A stretch of DNA of 48,413 nt from SZUA-146 sp963922815 (GTDB lineage: Bacteria > Pseudomonadota > Gammaproteobacteria > Steroidobacterales > SZUA-146), in contig CAWUKD010000010.1 in the NCBI GenBank assembly GCA_963922815.1, positions 1 to 48,413 on the forward strand, given 5' to 3'. How positions within the stretch are numbered: the stretch's first letter is position 1; each line of letters opens with the position of its first letter. The translations under genes were made by a program, and so were the position numbers. Below the pieces are notes generated by a model. It ran no database searches and was not told the origin of the DNA. It was given only the letters and a program-made list of their open reading frames with translations. This document shows positions 25,642 to 33,416 of the stretch, one piece after another.

Positions 25642-26127
25642 CTACTCAATGATGAACAAAGGCTGACCAAATTCGACGGGTTCGCCGTTGGCCACCAGGA
25701 TTTCTTTCACGACGCCGGACACGTCCGACTCGATCTGATTCATCATCTTCATCGCTTCGATGATGCACAGCGTCTGCCCGCTGCTGACGTTTGTTCCAAC
25801 CGGAGCAAACGGACTCGCGTTAGGCGTAGGCGCTGAATAAAACGTACCAACCATCGGGGAGGTCACCACGTGGCCGGATGAGGTGGAGGCGGCAGAGTCA
25901 CCTGACTGTTTCGCCGCTTCTTCGGTTGTGTTCGCAGTCGGTGCCGGGCCTGGCATCGGTACCGGTGCGGAGCCGATCGCCATTGGAGCGGCGGTGTAGT
26001 GCATCGGCGGTGACATCGAAGACTGCCGCGAAATTCGCACAGATTCCTCGCCTTCGGTAATTTCAATTTCGTGAATGCCCGAGGCTTCCAGCATTTCGAT
26101 CAGCTTTTTGACTTTTCGAATGTCCAT
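25642..26127 (-). CDS. accB: Acetyl-CoA carboxylase, biotin carboxyl carrier protein
   Basis: The ATG of MDIRKVKKLIEMLEASGI gives 161 residues, the usual size; the open frame extends ten codons upstream without resemblance. A flexible Pro/Ala-rich linker (about residues 38-85) joins the N-terminal helix to the biotinyl domain, where the acceptor Lys lies in IEAMKMMNQIE. It is the first gene of the accB-accC-prmA run. A candidate promoter lies about 230 bp upstream. Confidence 0.97.
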   Translation of the reverse strand: MDIRKVKKLIEMLEASGIHEIEITEGEESVRISRQSSMSPPMHYTAAPMAIGSAPVPMPGPAPTANTTEEAAKQSGDSAASTSSGHVVTSPMVGTFYSAPTPNASPFAPVGTNVSSGQTLCIIEAMKMMNQIESDVSGVVKEILVANGEPVEFGQPLFIIE

Positions 26128-26605
26128 ATTGAGACCCTGTAGTCGGCGTCGAACCATCGACGCAATATGAGATAGCGATAAAGAGCGCGTGTGAACGCAG
26201 GTGAGGTTCAGCGATTACCCATAGAACTGCTCCGATATGGGGCAAAGTCCTGTTACAGCCGCCACGGGCCCGGCTCAGCGGACAATGGGGGTGTCAATCT
26301 GCATTAAGTAAAAGCGGTTGAGCCTCGAATTTTCTCTTTTCGGCGGAGTTGGGCGGATATTACAGGAATTTGACGACGTTTCCAAAAAAGCGACCCTGAG
26401 CGCTGTGATGACACTCTGTCGTATGGCATTCGCCGCCGACTGGACGCAACCATCAGATTCAAGTCGTGGTGGCACGCAATGACGGTAGTCGGCCATACGG
26501 ATACCGCCCGGAACCACCATTACACGAGTTTGCGCGACCTGGTGTCAGCAGAATTCGAAGGGTGGATACCCGGGGATTGCTACCCACGGCTCTACGCGGG
26601 AATTT
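26128..26605. other. Intergenic region upstream of accB
   Basis: This 478-bp gap separates the end of the racemase gene from accB, both on the minus strand. It holds a candidate promoter (26357-26385). TACCCGGGGATTGC at 26567-26580 reappears with one change 40 bp further on (26607-26620), inside the end of the racemase gene. No small gene or RNA is evident. Confidence 0.5.
26357..26385 (-). promoter_or_regulatory. Candidate promoter of accBC
   Basis: On the minus strand TTGGAA and TAATAT are separated by 17 bases, each matching four of six consensus positions. The position, in a long leader upstream of accB, agrees with the long leaders of acc operons in other gammaproteobacteria. The match is modest. 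Confidence 0.35.
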
Positions 26606-27709
26606 CTACCCGGTGATTGCGGCACTATGGTTGGTTGCCGGATTACAGCGTTTGTGCAGCTTGCTAACAAACGGGGAGGTCATTGCCCGAAGTAGAGCGC
26701 TGTAGTCAAGCTGGAAGGTCACTTCCGCGCCAATTGACAAGTCTTGATCTGAAGACTCCAGTACGAGGTGGTCACTGCTGGCGCTACAGATGCGTATGCC
26801 TTCGGGGGCCAGAAGGCCCTGGGGGTCAACATCCTGACGGCCAATCGCCAGAATCGTTTGCCGGACGATTCCGCGATCAAGAACAGCAGGATGTTCTCCA
26901 AACGCATTTTTGGTAATCACACCTGTTGGTTTTGATGGCTTGAAGCAGGACTCGATGACTTCTGCGGTCAGCGTAATGGCGTCGGTGTGTAATCCGGTAA
27001 TGGGTTGTTGCTGAATTGTCTCGCGCCCCAGGAGGATGGCTTCACCCAGGCGCAGGTTGTTTATCCGCCCGACGCATGCGCTGCCAAGCGCCCACGTCAG
27101 ATTGGCAGAATTACCGCCGGATATCAGTCTCAGAATACAGCCCGTGGTGGATTCAACGAGTTCTGCCAGATCACTTAGCTGCGTCATGTTGTTAACGTCG
27201 GGCGATACACCACTGCGGCACGCGAGATTGGTCCCTATGCCTTCCAGGGCAATATTCGGCAGGCCCAGTGTTTCGCGCGCGATCTCAATCAGGGCGTCGG
27301 GCATGATGCCCTCACGAAGGTCGCCAAGTTCGACCATCAGAATAATCTTATGGGTAAGGTTGGCCTTCTGCGCCTCCACCGAGAGTTGTCGAATGATCGC
27401 AAGTTCGGTATTGCAACTGATATCTGCATACCTGACCACCCGAGCTGCCTGGCTGATCATCGGAGAGCGAACGAGCATCATTTCCGAAATGACGTTTGCT
27501 TCTCGCATCAATGCGATCGATTCGATACGCGAATCGCCCAGAGACGCAACGCCAGCTCGCAGTAATTCCTGCGCAATGGTCACGGAACCGAGAGTCGCTT
27601 TGGTCACGCCTGTTACCGAGATTCCACGACAACCCAATCGCTGGACCAAGCTTCGTGCGTTGTGAAATATCTTGTCGAGGTCGATCTCTAGTCGTGGTGC
27701 ATGGTTCAT
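26606..27709 (-). CDS. PLP-dependent amino-acid racemase (alanine/ornithine racemase family)
   Basis: The 367-residue protein is a fold-type III PLP enzyme. The Lys that would bind PLP is at about 37 in SVTGVTKATLG. The N-terminal barrel continues with LGDSRIESI, the phosphate-binding region LISGGNSANL and the RLGEAILLG motif that marks the branch holding ornithine and related racemases rather than classical alanine racemase. Its start overlaps the stop of the DUF1611 gene by four bases, so the two products likely act together. Substrate cannot be assigned; an acidic or basic amino acid, free or N-acylated, is possible. The last 16 or so residues (rich in His, Asn, Lys) look loosely conserved. 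Confidence 0.85.
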   Translation of the reverse strand: MNHAPRLEIDLDKIFHNARSLVQRLGCRGISVTGVTKATLGSVTIAQELLRAGVASLGDSRIESIALMREANVISEMMLVRSPMISQAARVVRYADISCNTELAIIRQLSVEAQKANLTHKIILMVELGDLREGIMPDALIEIARETLGLPNIALEGIGTNLACRSGVSPDVNNMTQLSDLAELVESTTGCILRLISGGNSANLTWALGSACVGRINNLRLGEAILLGRETIQQQPITGLHTDAITLTAEVIESCFKPSKPTGVITKNAFGEHPAVLDRGIVRQTILAIGRQDVDPQGLLAPEGIRICSASSDHLVLESSDQDLSIGAEVTFQLDYSALLRAMTSPFVSKLHKRCNPATNHSAAITG

Positions 27710-28893
27710 GCTGCGGCAAGAGAAATATCCAGCAGGTCCGGGAAAGCCGTAAAGACCATTTCCGCTAAATGCTCCGGGGAGTCGGTGAGAGGGTCTGTTA
27801 CGGGCAGGCCAAGTTCCCGCTGATAACGTTCGATGACATTGGCAAGTTCATTGCCGATCATATGTTCGTGGTTGATCGCCACCCCAATGACGGACGTCGC
27901 GGCGAACGTCTGGATAAGATTAATTTCATCGGCCGGTACAGGCATCTTCATCGTATCGAAGTCGCAACGATTTACGCGTTTCGGTGCGTGTTGCAACACG
28001 ACGCCATGAGGACAGCTGCCGCGCAAGATAAAAGCTGAAGAGGAAAACGCCGGGTGACTCAATGCACCCTGACCTTCAACAACAATGACATCCGGACGCT
28101 CGTTTTCATAGGCTTCAATTACCGTAGCTTCCAGTTCGCCCGCGCAAAACTGCGAGGGAACTGCGTCGAGGCCGATGCCATAGCGTGCCCCCTGAATTAG
28201 CCCGGTCTGACCGGTCGCAACCATCACAGTGCGTACGCCGCGCCGGTTAAGCGCCTGAGTCAGGATTGTCGCCGTAGTACGCTTGCCGATGGCACAGTCG
28301 GTTCCCAGTACTGCAATACGACGGCACGGCAGATCCAATACCCGTCCTGTGAATATCCGCAGTTCTTTCTTATCACGCGGTTTTCGAACATCCAGAATGG
28401 TTACATTGTTTGCGAGGCTTGCTCTCCTGAAGACCGGGTCGTCGCCCAGAAATTCGTGCAGTCCGTTGACGATGTTCATGCCGCGATTCATGGCTTCGAT
28501 GATCAGGCTTCGCTCGCTTGCCGATAACATGCCGCTGGAGGGCGCCATGCCGTAGATGAAATAGTCCGGTCTGCCATCTGCCATGTTTAGTGACGCAGCG
28601 AGATCCCGGCAGACAGGAATGCCATTCGCTTTTTGGTCCAGAATAGATCCGGCGTCGAGTCCCGCTTTTTCGCTGTCGATTACCGACAATATTTTATAGC
28701 GCTCGGAATTGCGTACAAGCCCGTTGGCGGTTTTGCCATCGATTGCGCCAAAGTTGCCTTCGCAATAAACAATAGCGGTCGCAATGCGGGAGTCAGCTGC
28801 AGTCTGCGCCGTGGGCTGAAGAGTGTTGGCGCCGGGGTTTTCGTGGTCGCACGTGTCGGTATCCGGAAATTCGGATGGTGGGAAAGCAGGCAT
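27706..28893 (-). CDS. DUF1611 family protein (DgcN-like N-acyltransferase candidate)
   Basis: The 395-residue protein starts at an ATG behind GAGGGG. A Rossmann-like N-terminal domain (about 38-180) precedes a P-loop domain with GTDCAIGKRTT at about 197-207 and IVVEGQGALSHPA. These are hallmarks of DUF1611. A marine member, DgcN, has been described as a D-glutamate N-acetyltransferase that works with a racemase (DgcA, enolase superfamily) in D-glutamate catabolism. Here the overlapping partner is instead a PLP-type racemase, so a related D-amino-acid pathway is plausible but unproven. The first 35 residues are low-complexity and may be an extension. No transporter or specific regulator is adjacent. 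Confidence 0.82.
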   Translation of the reverse strand: MPAFPPSEFPDTDTCDHENPGANTLQPTAQTAADSRIATAIVYCEGNFGAIDGKTANGLVRNSERYKILSVIDSEKAGLDAGSILDQKANGIPVCRDLAASLNMADGRPDYFIYGMAPSSGMLSASERSLIIEAMNRGMNIVNGLHEFLGDDPVFRRASLANNVTILDVRKPRDKKELRIFTGRVLDLPCRRIAVLGTDCAIGKRTTATILTQALNRRGVRTVMVATGQTGLIQGARYGIGLDAVPSQFCAGELEATVIEAYENERPDVIVVEGQGALSHPAFSSSAFILRGSCPHGVVLQHAPKRVNRCDFDTMKMPVPADEINLIQTFAATSVIGVAINHEHMIGNELANVIERYQRELGLPVTDPLTDSPEHLAEMVFTAFPDLLDISLAAA

Positions 28894-28991
28894 AGTCGCC
28901 CCTCGAGTAATTCTCAGAGGAGGCTACAGGATCGTGACGACCAGAATTAGCCGTATGTCAGCGAGTTGTCCCAACTAAGTGCATCAAATAG

Positions 28992-29007
28992 CGGAAAAGG
29001 ATTTCCG
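28992..29007. promoter_or_regulatory. CGGAAA-AGGA-TTTCCG inverted repeat upstream of the DUF1611 gene
   Basis: A perfect 6-bp inverted repeat lies about 100 bp upstream of the DUF1611 start. It could be an operator. The promoter itself is unclear: TTGGGA and GCTAAT 17 bp apart lie between it and the gene. Confidence 0.25.
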
Positions 29008-29102
29008 TTACGGTAAAGACTAGCAATCACCTTAACACAGCTGCGTGTTCTGAAACGGATACGACTGCGCATCAGGCGGAATGCGGCCATTTGGCTGAGA
29101 AT

Positions 29103-29131
29103 AAAAAAAGGCCCCGATTTCGGGGCCTTTT
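29103..29131 (-). terminator. Intrinsic terminator of the cold-shock gene
   Basis: A 12-bp stem with GGCCCCGA/TCGGGGCC as its core and a two-base loop ends in a long run of T on the minus strand, 21 bp after the stop of the cold-shock gene. Confidence 0.9.
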
Positions 29132-29151
29132 GATGAATCCATTGGGTACCG

Positions 29152-29358
29152 TTAGGCAGCTACAATGTTTTCCGCCTGTGGGCCTTTTTGGCCATTTGTG
29201 ACGGTAAATTCGACTTTCTGGCCTTCAGCGAGGGTCTTGAAGCCATCGCCTTTGATTTCGCTGAAGTGCGCGAATACATCGGGGCCAGATTCCTGCTCGA
29301 TGAAGCCAAAGCCTTTGGCTTCGTTAAACCATTTAACGGTTCCAGTTGTGGTAGACAT
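29152..29358 (-). CDS. CspA-family cold-shock protein
   Basis: The 68-residue single OB-fold protein binds single-stranded RNA and DNA. RNP1 is KGFGFIE and RNP2 is DVFAHFSE, and the frame begins TGTVKWFNEAKGFGF as in CspA/CspE. It melts RNA secondary structure, either in the cold or constitutively. An AGGAAAG site precedes the ATG. A strong terminator follows, so it is monocistronic. Which Csp paralogue it is cannot be decided. Confidence 0.96.
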   Translation of the reverse strand: MSTTTGTVKWFNEAKGFGFIEQESGPDVFAHFSEIKGDGFKTLAEGQKVEFTVTNGQKGPQAENIVAA

Positions 29359-29733
29359 AGTTCTTTCCTATCTAAATATAAGCAATATAAGCCCTAATCC
29401 TAGAGCTGGTGATGCTGGAAGTGATGCAATTACTGATGAAAACAGGACGATGAACTACGGAAGATACTTCTGTGGGAACTTCGAAATGGAGTGCATAGTG
29501 AACAGCGCACTAACTAGCGTAGTGAAGTATGGGGGTAAAGCGGGCAGATGCAAGCCTATTTTGCATAAATATTCGATATTTGGGCACTTTATATTCTCAA
29601 ACACCTGAATGAGTCGTATCTATTGACCAGATCTCGGCGTACAGTGACCCCTCTGCTATACCCGTCTATCGAGCTGTAAAGGCTTCTCTTGCCCGTTTCC
29701 TCCATTTTCGGTTCCGATCTTCCGGGAGGACCT
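29359..29733. other. Divergent intergenic region, cold-shock leader and RRM leader
   Basis: This 375-bp gap carries the promoters of two divergent RNA-binding protein genes. On the minus strand TTGCAT and CATACT stand 16 bp apart about 170 bp upstream of the cold-shock ATG, which would give a long AT-rich leader like those of cspA genes; the match is weak. No coding sequence is evident. Confidence 0.4.
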
Positions 29734-29979
29734 ATGAGCACCAAATTACACGTCGGCAATCTTGCCGGGACGGTATTGGAGACTGACCTGCACGCGACCT
29801 TCGCCCAGTTCGGGCCAGTTGATACCGTTGAAATAGTCAGAGACCCGGGCACCATACTGCGGATCGGTTTCGCCATCGTCGCGATGGGGCGGGAAGAAGA
29901 TGCGACGGCCGCTATCGGGCGTCTTAACTTTAGTCAGTATGCCGGTCGTACGATTGGCGTCAGCCTGTCGCGCGAATAG
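29734..29979 (+). CDS. Small RRM-type RNA-binding protein
   Basis: The 81-residue protein starts at MSTKLHVGNL behind a very strong GGGAGGA site; the frame opens earlier but without resemblance. It is a single RNA recognition motif: RNP2 is KLHVGNL and the RNP1 region is LRIGFAIVAM, with the final AGRTIGVSLSRE strand. RNP1 is degenerate (Arg-Ile-Gly-Phe-Ala-Ile in place of Lys/Arg-Gly-Phe-Gly/Ala-Phe-Val). Such small bacterial RRM proteins often relate to cold or stress RNA handling, and a cold-shock gene is divergent here. The next gene lies 38 bp downstream. Confidence 0.88.
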   Translation: MSTKLHVGNLAGTVLETDLHATFAQFGPVDTVEIVRDPGTILRIGFAIVAMGREEDATAAIGRLNFSQYAGRTIGVSLSRE

Positions 29980-30017
29980 AGTTGTGCACGTTTTGGCGTG
30001 CGTGACGGAGTAAATCG

Positions 30018-30716
30018 ATGAACATCATAGAGCTTTCCTGCGATCTTCGCGCTGCGATACTGGTAACAGTCGCATTCTTCGCGGGTGCGACAAACGTTGC
30101 TGTGGCGCAGAGTACGGCGGGCAGTGCACCGGCCAACGCCACTGCAAACACGTATGGAACGGGTTGGAGATGCGACCAGGGTTTTCGCAAGGTTGATGAC
30201 ACCTGCGCAGAAGTGGTGCTGCCCGACAATGCTTATTCGACGAATTCGTCGTACGGACTCGGATGGAAATGCAAGCATGGCCATGCAAAAAACGGCGATA
30301 CGTGTATCGCGGTTCAGGTGCCGGAAAACGGCTATCTGACGGCAGTATCCGGCGAAAGCTGGCGATGTCACAGAGGCTACAGAAAAGACGGCGAGACCTG
30401 CGCAGCCATAGCGGTGCCGTCCAATGGCTATCTGTCAGAAAGCTCCACTGGCCCGGGTTGGGTCTGTGGTCGTGGATACACGGTAGCGGAGAGTGATTGT
30501 GTCGCTATTGTGGTGCCGGAAAACGCGTACCTGACAGGGCGCGCTTACTGGACAGGCTGGGAATGTAGTCGCGGATATCGAAGAGATCGGGACGCGTGCG
30601 TCGCCGTGCAATTGCCGGAGAACGCACACCTGAATTTTTCCGGTAACGATTGGGAATGCAATAAACCGTTTCGAAAGCGACAAAACGCCTGTGTAACACA
30701 GGGTAGCAATCAGTAA
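30018..30716 (+). CDS. Secreted protein with six two-cysteine repeats
   Basis: The 232-residue protein has a signal peptide (hydrophobic core AAILVTVAFFAGATNVAVA, cleavage likely after Val-Ala-Gln near residue 31). The mature part is six repeats of 31-33 residues. Each has a Trp followed two residues later by Cys, then exactly ten residues to a second Cys, then (in repeats 1-5) a Pro-x-Asn-Ala/Gly-Tyr/His turn. Gly-Tyr/Phe-Arg commonly lies between the cysteines. The last unit is cut short. Twelve cysteines would give one disulphide per repeat, so it looks like a rigid extracytoplasmic rod or binding scaffold. I recognise no enzyme domain. The gene starts 38 bp after the RRM gene. Confidence 0.8.
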   Translation: MNIIELSCDLRAAILVTVAFFAGATNVAVAQSTAGSAPANATANTYGTGWRCDQGFRKVDDTCAEVVLPDNAYSTNSSYGLGWKCKHGHAKNGDTCIAVQVPENGYLTAVSGESWRCHRGYRKDGETCAAIAVPSNGYLSESSTGPGWVCGRGYTVAESDCVAIVVPENAYLTGRAYWTGWECSRGYRRDRDACVAVQLPENAHLNFSGNDWECNKPFRKRQNACVTQGSNQ

Positions 30717-30726
30717 AGATAACTTA

Positions 30727-30906
30727 ATGGATGATAAAAACACTATGAATGAAGAAGACAAGCAGAAGATGAGCGCGCACGGCATTACGCATGAAACCCA
30801 ATCTGTGTTTTTCTACAAAGGGCACAAATACGACCGCCTGGACGATGCGGTCCGCTATGCCCAGATCGAATCCGCTCAAGCTCAGAAAGGCGGCGGCGAT
30901 TCGTAA
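30727..30906 (+). CDS. Small 59-residue hydrophilic protein
   Basis: This short frame lies 10 bp after the Cys-repeat gene. It encodes a charged N-terminus rich in Asp, Glu, Lys and Met, then a core with VFFYKGHKYDRLDDAVRYAQ, and a Gly-rich tail. The core has the feel of a conserved small soluble protein, with amphipathic periodicity and no membrane segment. The start is uncertain: three ATGs in frame (30727, 30745, 30769), none with a strong ribosome binding site; AAAGATAAC precedes the first. Function unknown. It may belong to the same transcript as the RRM and Cys-repeat genes. Confidence 0.6.
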   Translation: MDDKNTMNEEDKQKMSAHGITHETQSVFFYKGHKYDRLDDAVRYAQIESAQAQKGGGDS

Positions 30907-30934
30907 GCAGCTGCGCGTTTACGCGCGCCGGCCA

Positions 30935-32257
30935 CTATCGGAATCGCGGCAGCAGCCCGCTCAGGGTGGCCCCCACAATCACCAGCACGAATGAGCCGAC
31001 GTCCAGCTCAAGTGAACCGATCACGACATCCGGAATGGGGCTGCCGCCGTACCCAAACATGGCGAGCAGGGCGATGCCCAGGCACAGCAGAAATGCGCCG
31101 ACGACCTGCCTGGGCGCAGAGGGTACACCTGCATCTTTACTGCGGCCCTGCCGCTCAAAGAAGGACAGCACCAGGGCAATGGGAATCAGCACCGAAATCA
31201 GAAAGCCGATCCAGAGCGGGCGCCACAGCCACCACTCGCCCGTAGCCGGTTCAACGCCGAGCCAGAGTCCGCCAGCCAGAGTCAGAAGGGCGACAATGAT
31301 TACCATCACGGTTATGTGCCACAGATAGACCGTCATGATCATGCCGTTAATAAGTACCGTGGCCGTCCACAATCGGGTGCTTTCAAGTACACGCTTCATC
31401 GGGCTTTCGATGGCCATGAGTAATCCAAACTGGAAAACACCCAGTGCGAGCAGGGTAGCTTTGGGCGGTGCCGTATTGCTCAACCCCTCATCGGGCGAGC
31501 CGACCATGGCCAGCGGGTAAGGCCCAAGCGAGGTCATCAGGTACAGAATGACAAGGCCAGCCGCAGAGCAGATCAGCAGGATGGCCGGGCCGCCGAGCTT
31601 GTCATCACGCCAGGCGAATCCCAGCTGATGAACGGCGAGCCACACCCAGAAGTAGTTGGTAAAGCCTACCCACTTGAGATCAACGGCGAAAAAAGCGTAG
31701 TCGGCCAGTACGGCGAGAATCACGAGAGCCCAAAACGACAGGTATCCGAACTTACTCCAGAGGCGGTGCATGATCGGAGCCAGCATGACGATAAAAATAT
31801 AGATAGCCAGAAACCAGGTCGGTATGAGTGCGGCCTGCGATGAAAACCGAATGACTTCGCGGTCGGCGCCGGCTAGCTTCATCACAAGCGCAATGACAGC
31901 CCAGGCTATGATCAGCGCGAGCAGCGGTGCGACCAGTCGATTGAGTCGGCTGGCCAGCCACGTCGCATAGTCGATGCCTTTGCGTTTGGCGCTTTCCAAT
32001 GACACGCCATGCGCGTATCCGCCAACGATAAAGAAGATGGGCATGACCTGGAACAGCCATGTGAGCCAGTGGGTTTGTGGTCGTTCGCGCAAGAGATGCC
32101 CGAAGGCCAGTTCGCCATCGGTGTAGTAGGCGGTGGCCACCAGCCAGTGGCCTACGATGACTACAGTTATCGATACCGCGCGCAGGAAGTCAACGTAGCG
32201 ATTACGTTCCGGTGGCGTCAGCTTTGCCATCTCGCGTGCCTGTGACCAAATTTGCAT
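30935..32257 (-). CDS. Acyltransferase family 3 membrane protein
   Basis: The 440-residue protein has about ten membrane helices and the N-terminal signature RYVDFLRAVSITVVIVGHW, with the catalytic-type His at its end and the downstream FFIVGGYAHGVSLE and ASRLNRLVAPLLALIIAW. This is the AT3 (Acyl_transf_3/OafB-like) family, which moves acyl groups from the cytoplasm onto periplasmic or surface glycans and other acceptors. It is not flanked by glycan genes, so the acceptor is unknown. It converges with the 59-residue gene and follows the SDR gene by 200 bp. Confidence 0.88.
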   Translation of the reverse strand: MQIWSQAREMAKLTPPERNRYVDFLRAVSITVVIVGHWLVATAYYTDGELAFGHLLRERPQTHWLTWLFQVMPIFFIVGGYAHGVSLESAKRKGIDYATWLASRLNRLVAPLLALIIAWAVIALVMKLAGADREVIRFSSQAALIPTWFLAIYIFIVMLAPIMHRLWSKFGYLSFWALVILAVLADYAFFAVDLKWVGFTNYFWVWLAVHQLGFAWRDDKLGGPAILLICSAAGLVILYLMTSLGPYPLAMVGSPDEGLSNTAPPKATLLALGVFQFGLLMAIESPMKRVLESTRLWTATVLINGMIMTVYLWHITVMVIIVALLTLAGGLWLGVEPATGEWWLWRPLWIGFLISVLIPIALVLSFFERQGRSKDAGVPSAPRQVVGAFLLCLGIALLAMFGYGGSPIPDVVIGSLELDVGSFVLVIVGATLSGLLPRFR

Positions 32258-32457
32258 ATGCTATCTCCGGGCTGTCAAAGCGAAGGCGGATCTTCCTGAG
32301 TTCCTCTCCGAGCAGTTACATCGGGTGTCATTGGTTCCAGGGCCATCAAGCAACCGAATCCACCGTAATACGAAGGGCGAATGGTTTCAATGCCGCTCCC
32401 CGTTGTCACTTAGATGTAACCGAATCCTAAGAGCCGGTGCGCGAACTGAACCGCCAG

Positions 32458-33216
32458 TTATTTGCTGGGTGACCGTCGCAGTATCCGGTCGGACAGCGCC
32501 GTTGGCAGCATTTGCATCAGGCGAATGGATCCATAGGTTTGCCACGGGAACGCGATGCGGGCCTTGTTGCGCTCAAGCCCGCGAACGATAATGCGAGCGG
32601 CTTTGTCAACGTCCATCAGAAACGGCATTTTAAACTTATTCTGGTCGGTCATGCGACTCACGACAAAACCCGGACAAATGACGTTTACCTGAACATTGTG
32701 TCGGTGATATGCGCCGCGCAGGCCTTCACCGTAGCTGCGCACGGCGGCCTTGCTGGCTGCATAAGATGCGGCTCCCGGCATGCCGAGGAAGCCGGCGACA
32801 GAGGCCATAATGGCCACTTGCCCGCGACGGCGTGGCACCATGCGTTCGAGCGCCGGATGAATAGTGTGAAAGACGCCGTGCACGTTGATGTCGAACGTCT
32901 TCCGGGTGATCTCGGCAAGTGTGGGTGCATCTTTCTGGCCCAGTCCGACGCCCGCATTGGCAATAACCAGGTCAAGTGGTGCCTCATCGTCCGCGGCGCC
33001 AATCCACTCGGCCATGGCATCGCGGTCTGCAACGTCTATCACTCTCGTGTGGACTATGGCGTCTTTTTGTCGGGCAACTTCAGCGACGCTTTCCAGTCGT
33101 TCGGCGTTACGTCCCGACAGGTGCAGGGTCACTCCGGGAGCCGCGTAGGCTTCAGCCAGCGCTTCGCCAATACCGCTGCTCGCGCCCGTGATCAGTATAT
33201 TCCTGGGGTCATTCAT
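32458..33216 (-). CDS. Short-chain dehydrogenase/reductase
   Basis: The 252-residue protein is a classical SDR. It shows the NAD(P) motif TGASSGIGEA at about 10-19, the structural NAG motif (IANAGVG), the catalytic Ser in ASVAGFLG, and the YAASK pair (Tyr-x3-Lys). The Arg after HLSG in LSGRNAERL favours NADP(H). It probably reduces a ketone or oxidises an alcohol on a lipid or small metabolite. The upstream acyltransferase-like neighbour is in the same direction but 200 bp away, so linkage is uncertain. Confidence 0.92.
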   Translation of the reverse strand: MNDPRNILITGASSGIGEALAEAYAAPGVTLHLSGRNAERLESVAEVARQKDAIVHTRVIDVADRDAMAEWIGAADDEAPLDLVIANAGVGLGQKDAPTLAEITRKTFDINVHGVFHTIHPALERMVPRRRGQVAIMASVAGFLGMPGAASYAASKAAVRSYGEGLRGAYHRHNVQVNVICPGFVVSRMTDQNKFKMPFLMDVDKAARIIVRGLERNKARIAFPWQTYGSIRLMQMLPTALSDRILRRSPSK

Positions 33217-33244
33217 GAGGGTTGCCTGTTGTAAGCCGATAACT

Positions 33245-33273
33245 GCGGGGACAGTTTACCCGTTTCGAATTCG
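33245..33273 (+). repeat. GGGGACAGTTTACC repeat, left copy flanking the TPR gene
   Basis: GCGGGGACAGTTTACCC is followed by GTTTCGAATTCGG. It matches, in inverted orientation, the copy at 34667-34689 on the other side of the TPR gene, apart from a four- to five-base insertion before CGAATTCG. Confidence 0.75.
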
Positions 33274-33416
33274 GTGTATACCAAATTGAGTCCTGTGGTC
33301 GGGTAGCGGCTGGCAAGGACCCGTCGAACGCATTCGGTCTGACAGAATCACCCCGCACAGGATGCCGGGCCAGCGCTTCAAATTGGTGGAGCTGTGCCCG
33401 GCTCAGTCGCCACTAT

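Noticed and set aside
26275..26520. Small minus-strand frame of 81 codons upstream of accB
   Set aside because: No ribosome binding site, no family resemblance, and it overlaps the candidate accBC promoter.
26567..26620. Direct repeat TACCCGGNGATTGC
   Set aside because: Only two copies 40 bp apart with one mismatch, one of them in coding sequence; too little to call an element.
27036..27665. Plus-strand frame of 209 codons
   Set aside because: Antisense to the PLP racemase gene; composition is that of a complement-strand shadow.
29165..29608. Plus-strand frame of 147 codons over the cold-shock gene
   Set aside because: Its first half is antisense to the cold-shock coding sequence and its second half is AT-rich leader; no independent support.
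32512..33234. Plus-strand frame of 240 codons
   Set aside because: Antisense to a classical SDR gene with all catalytic motifs.
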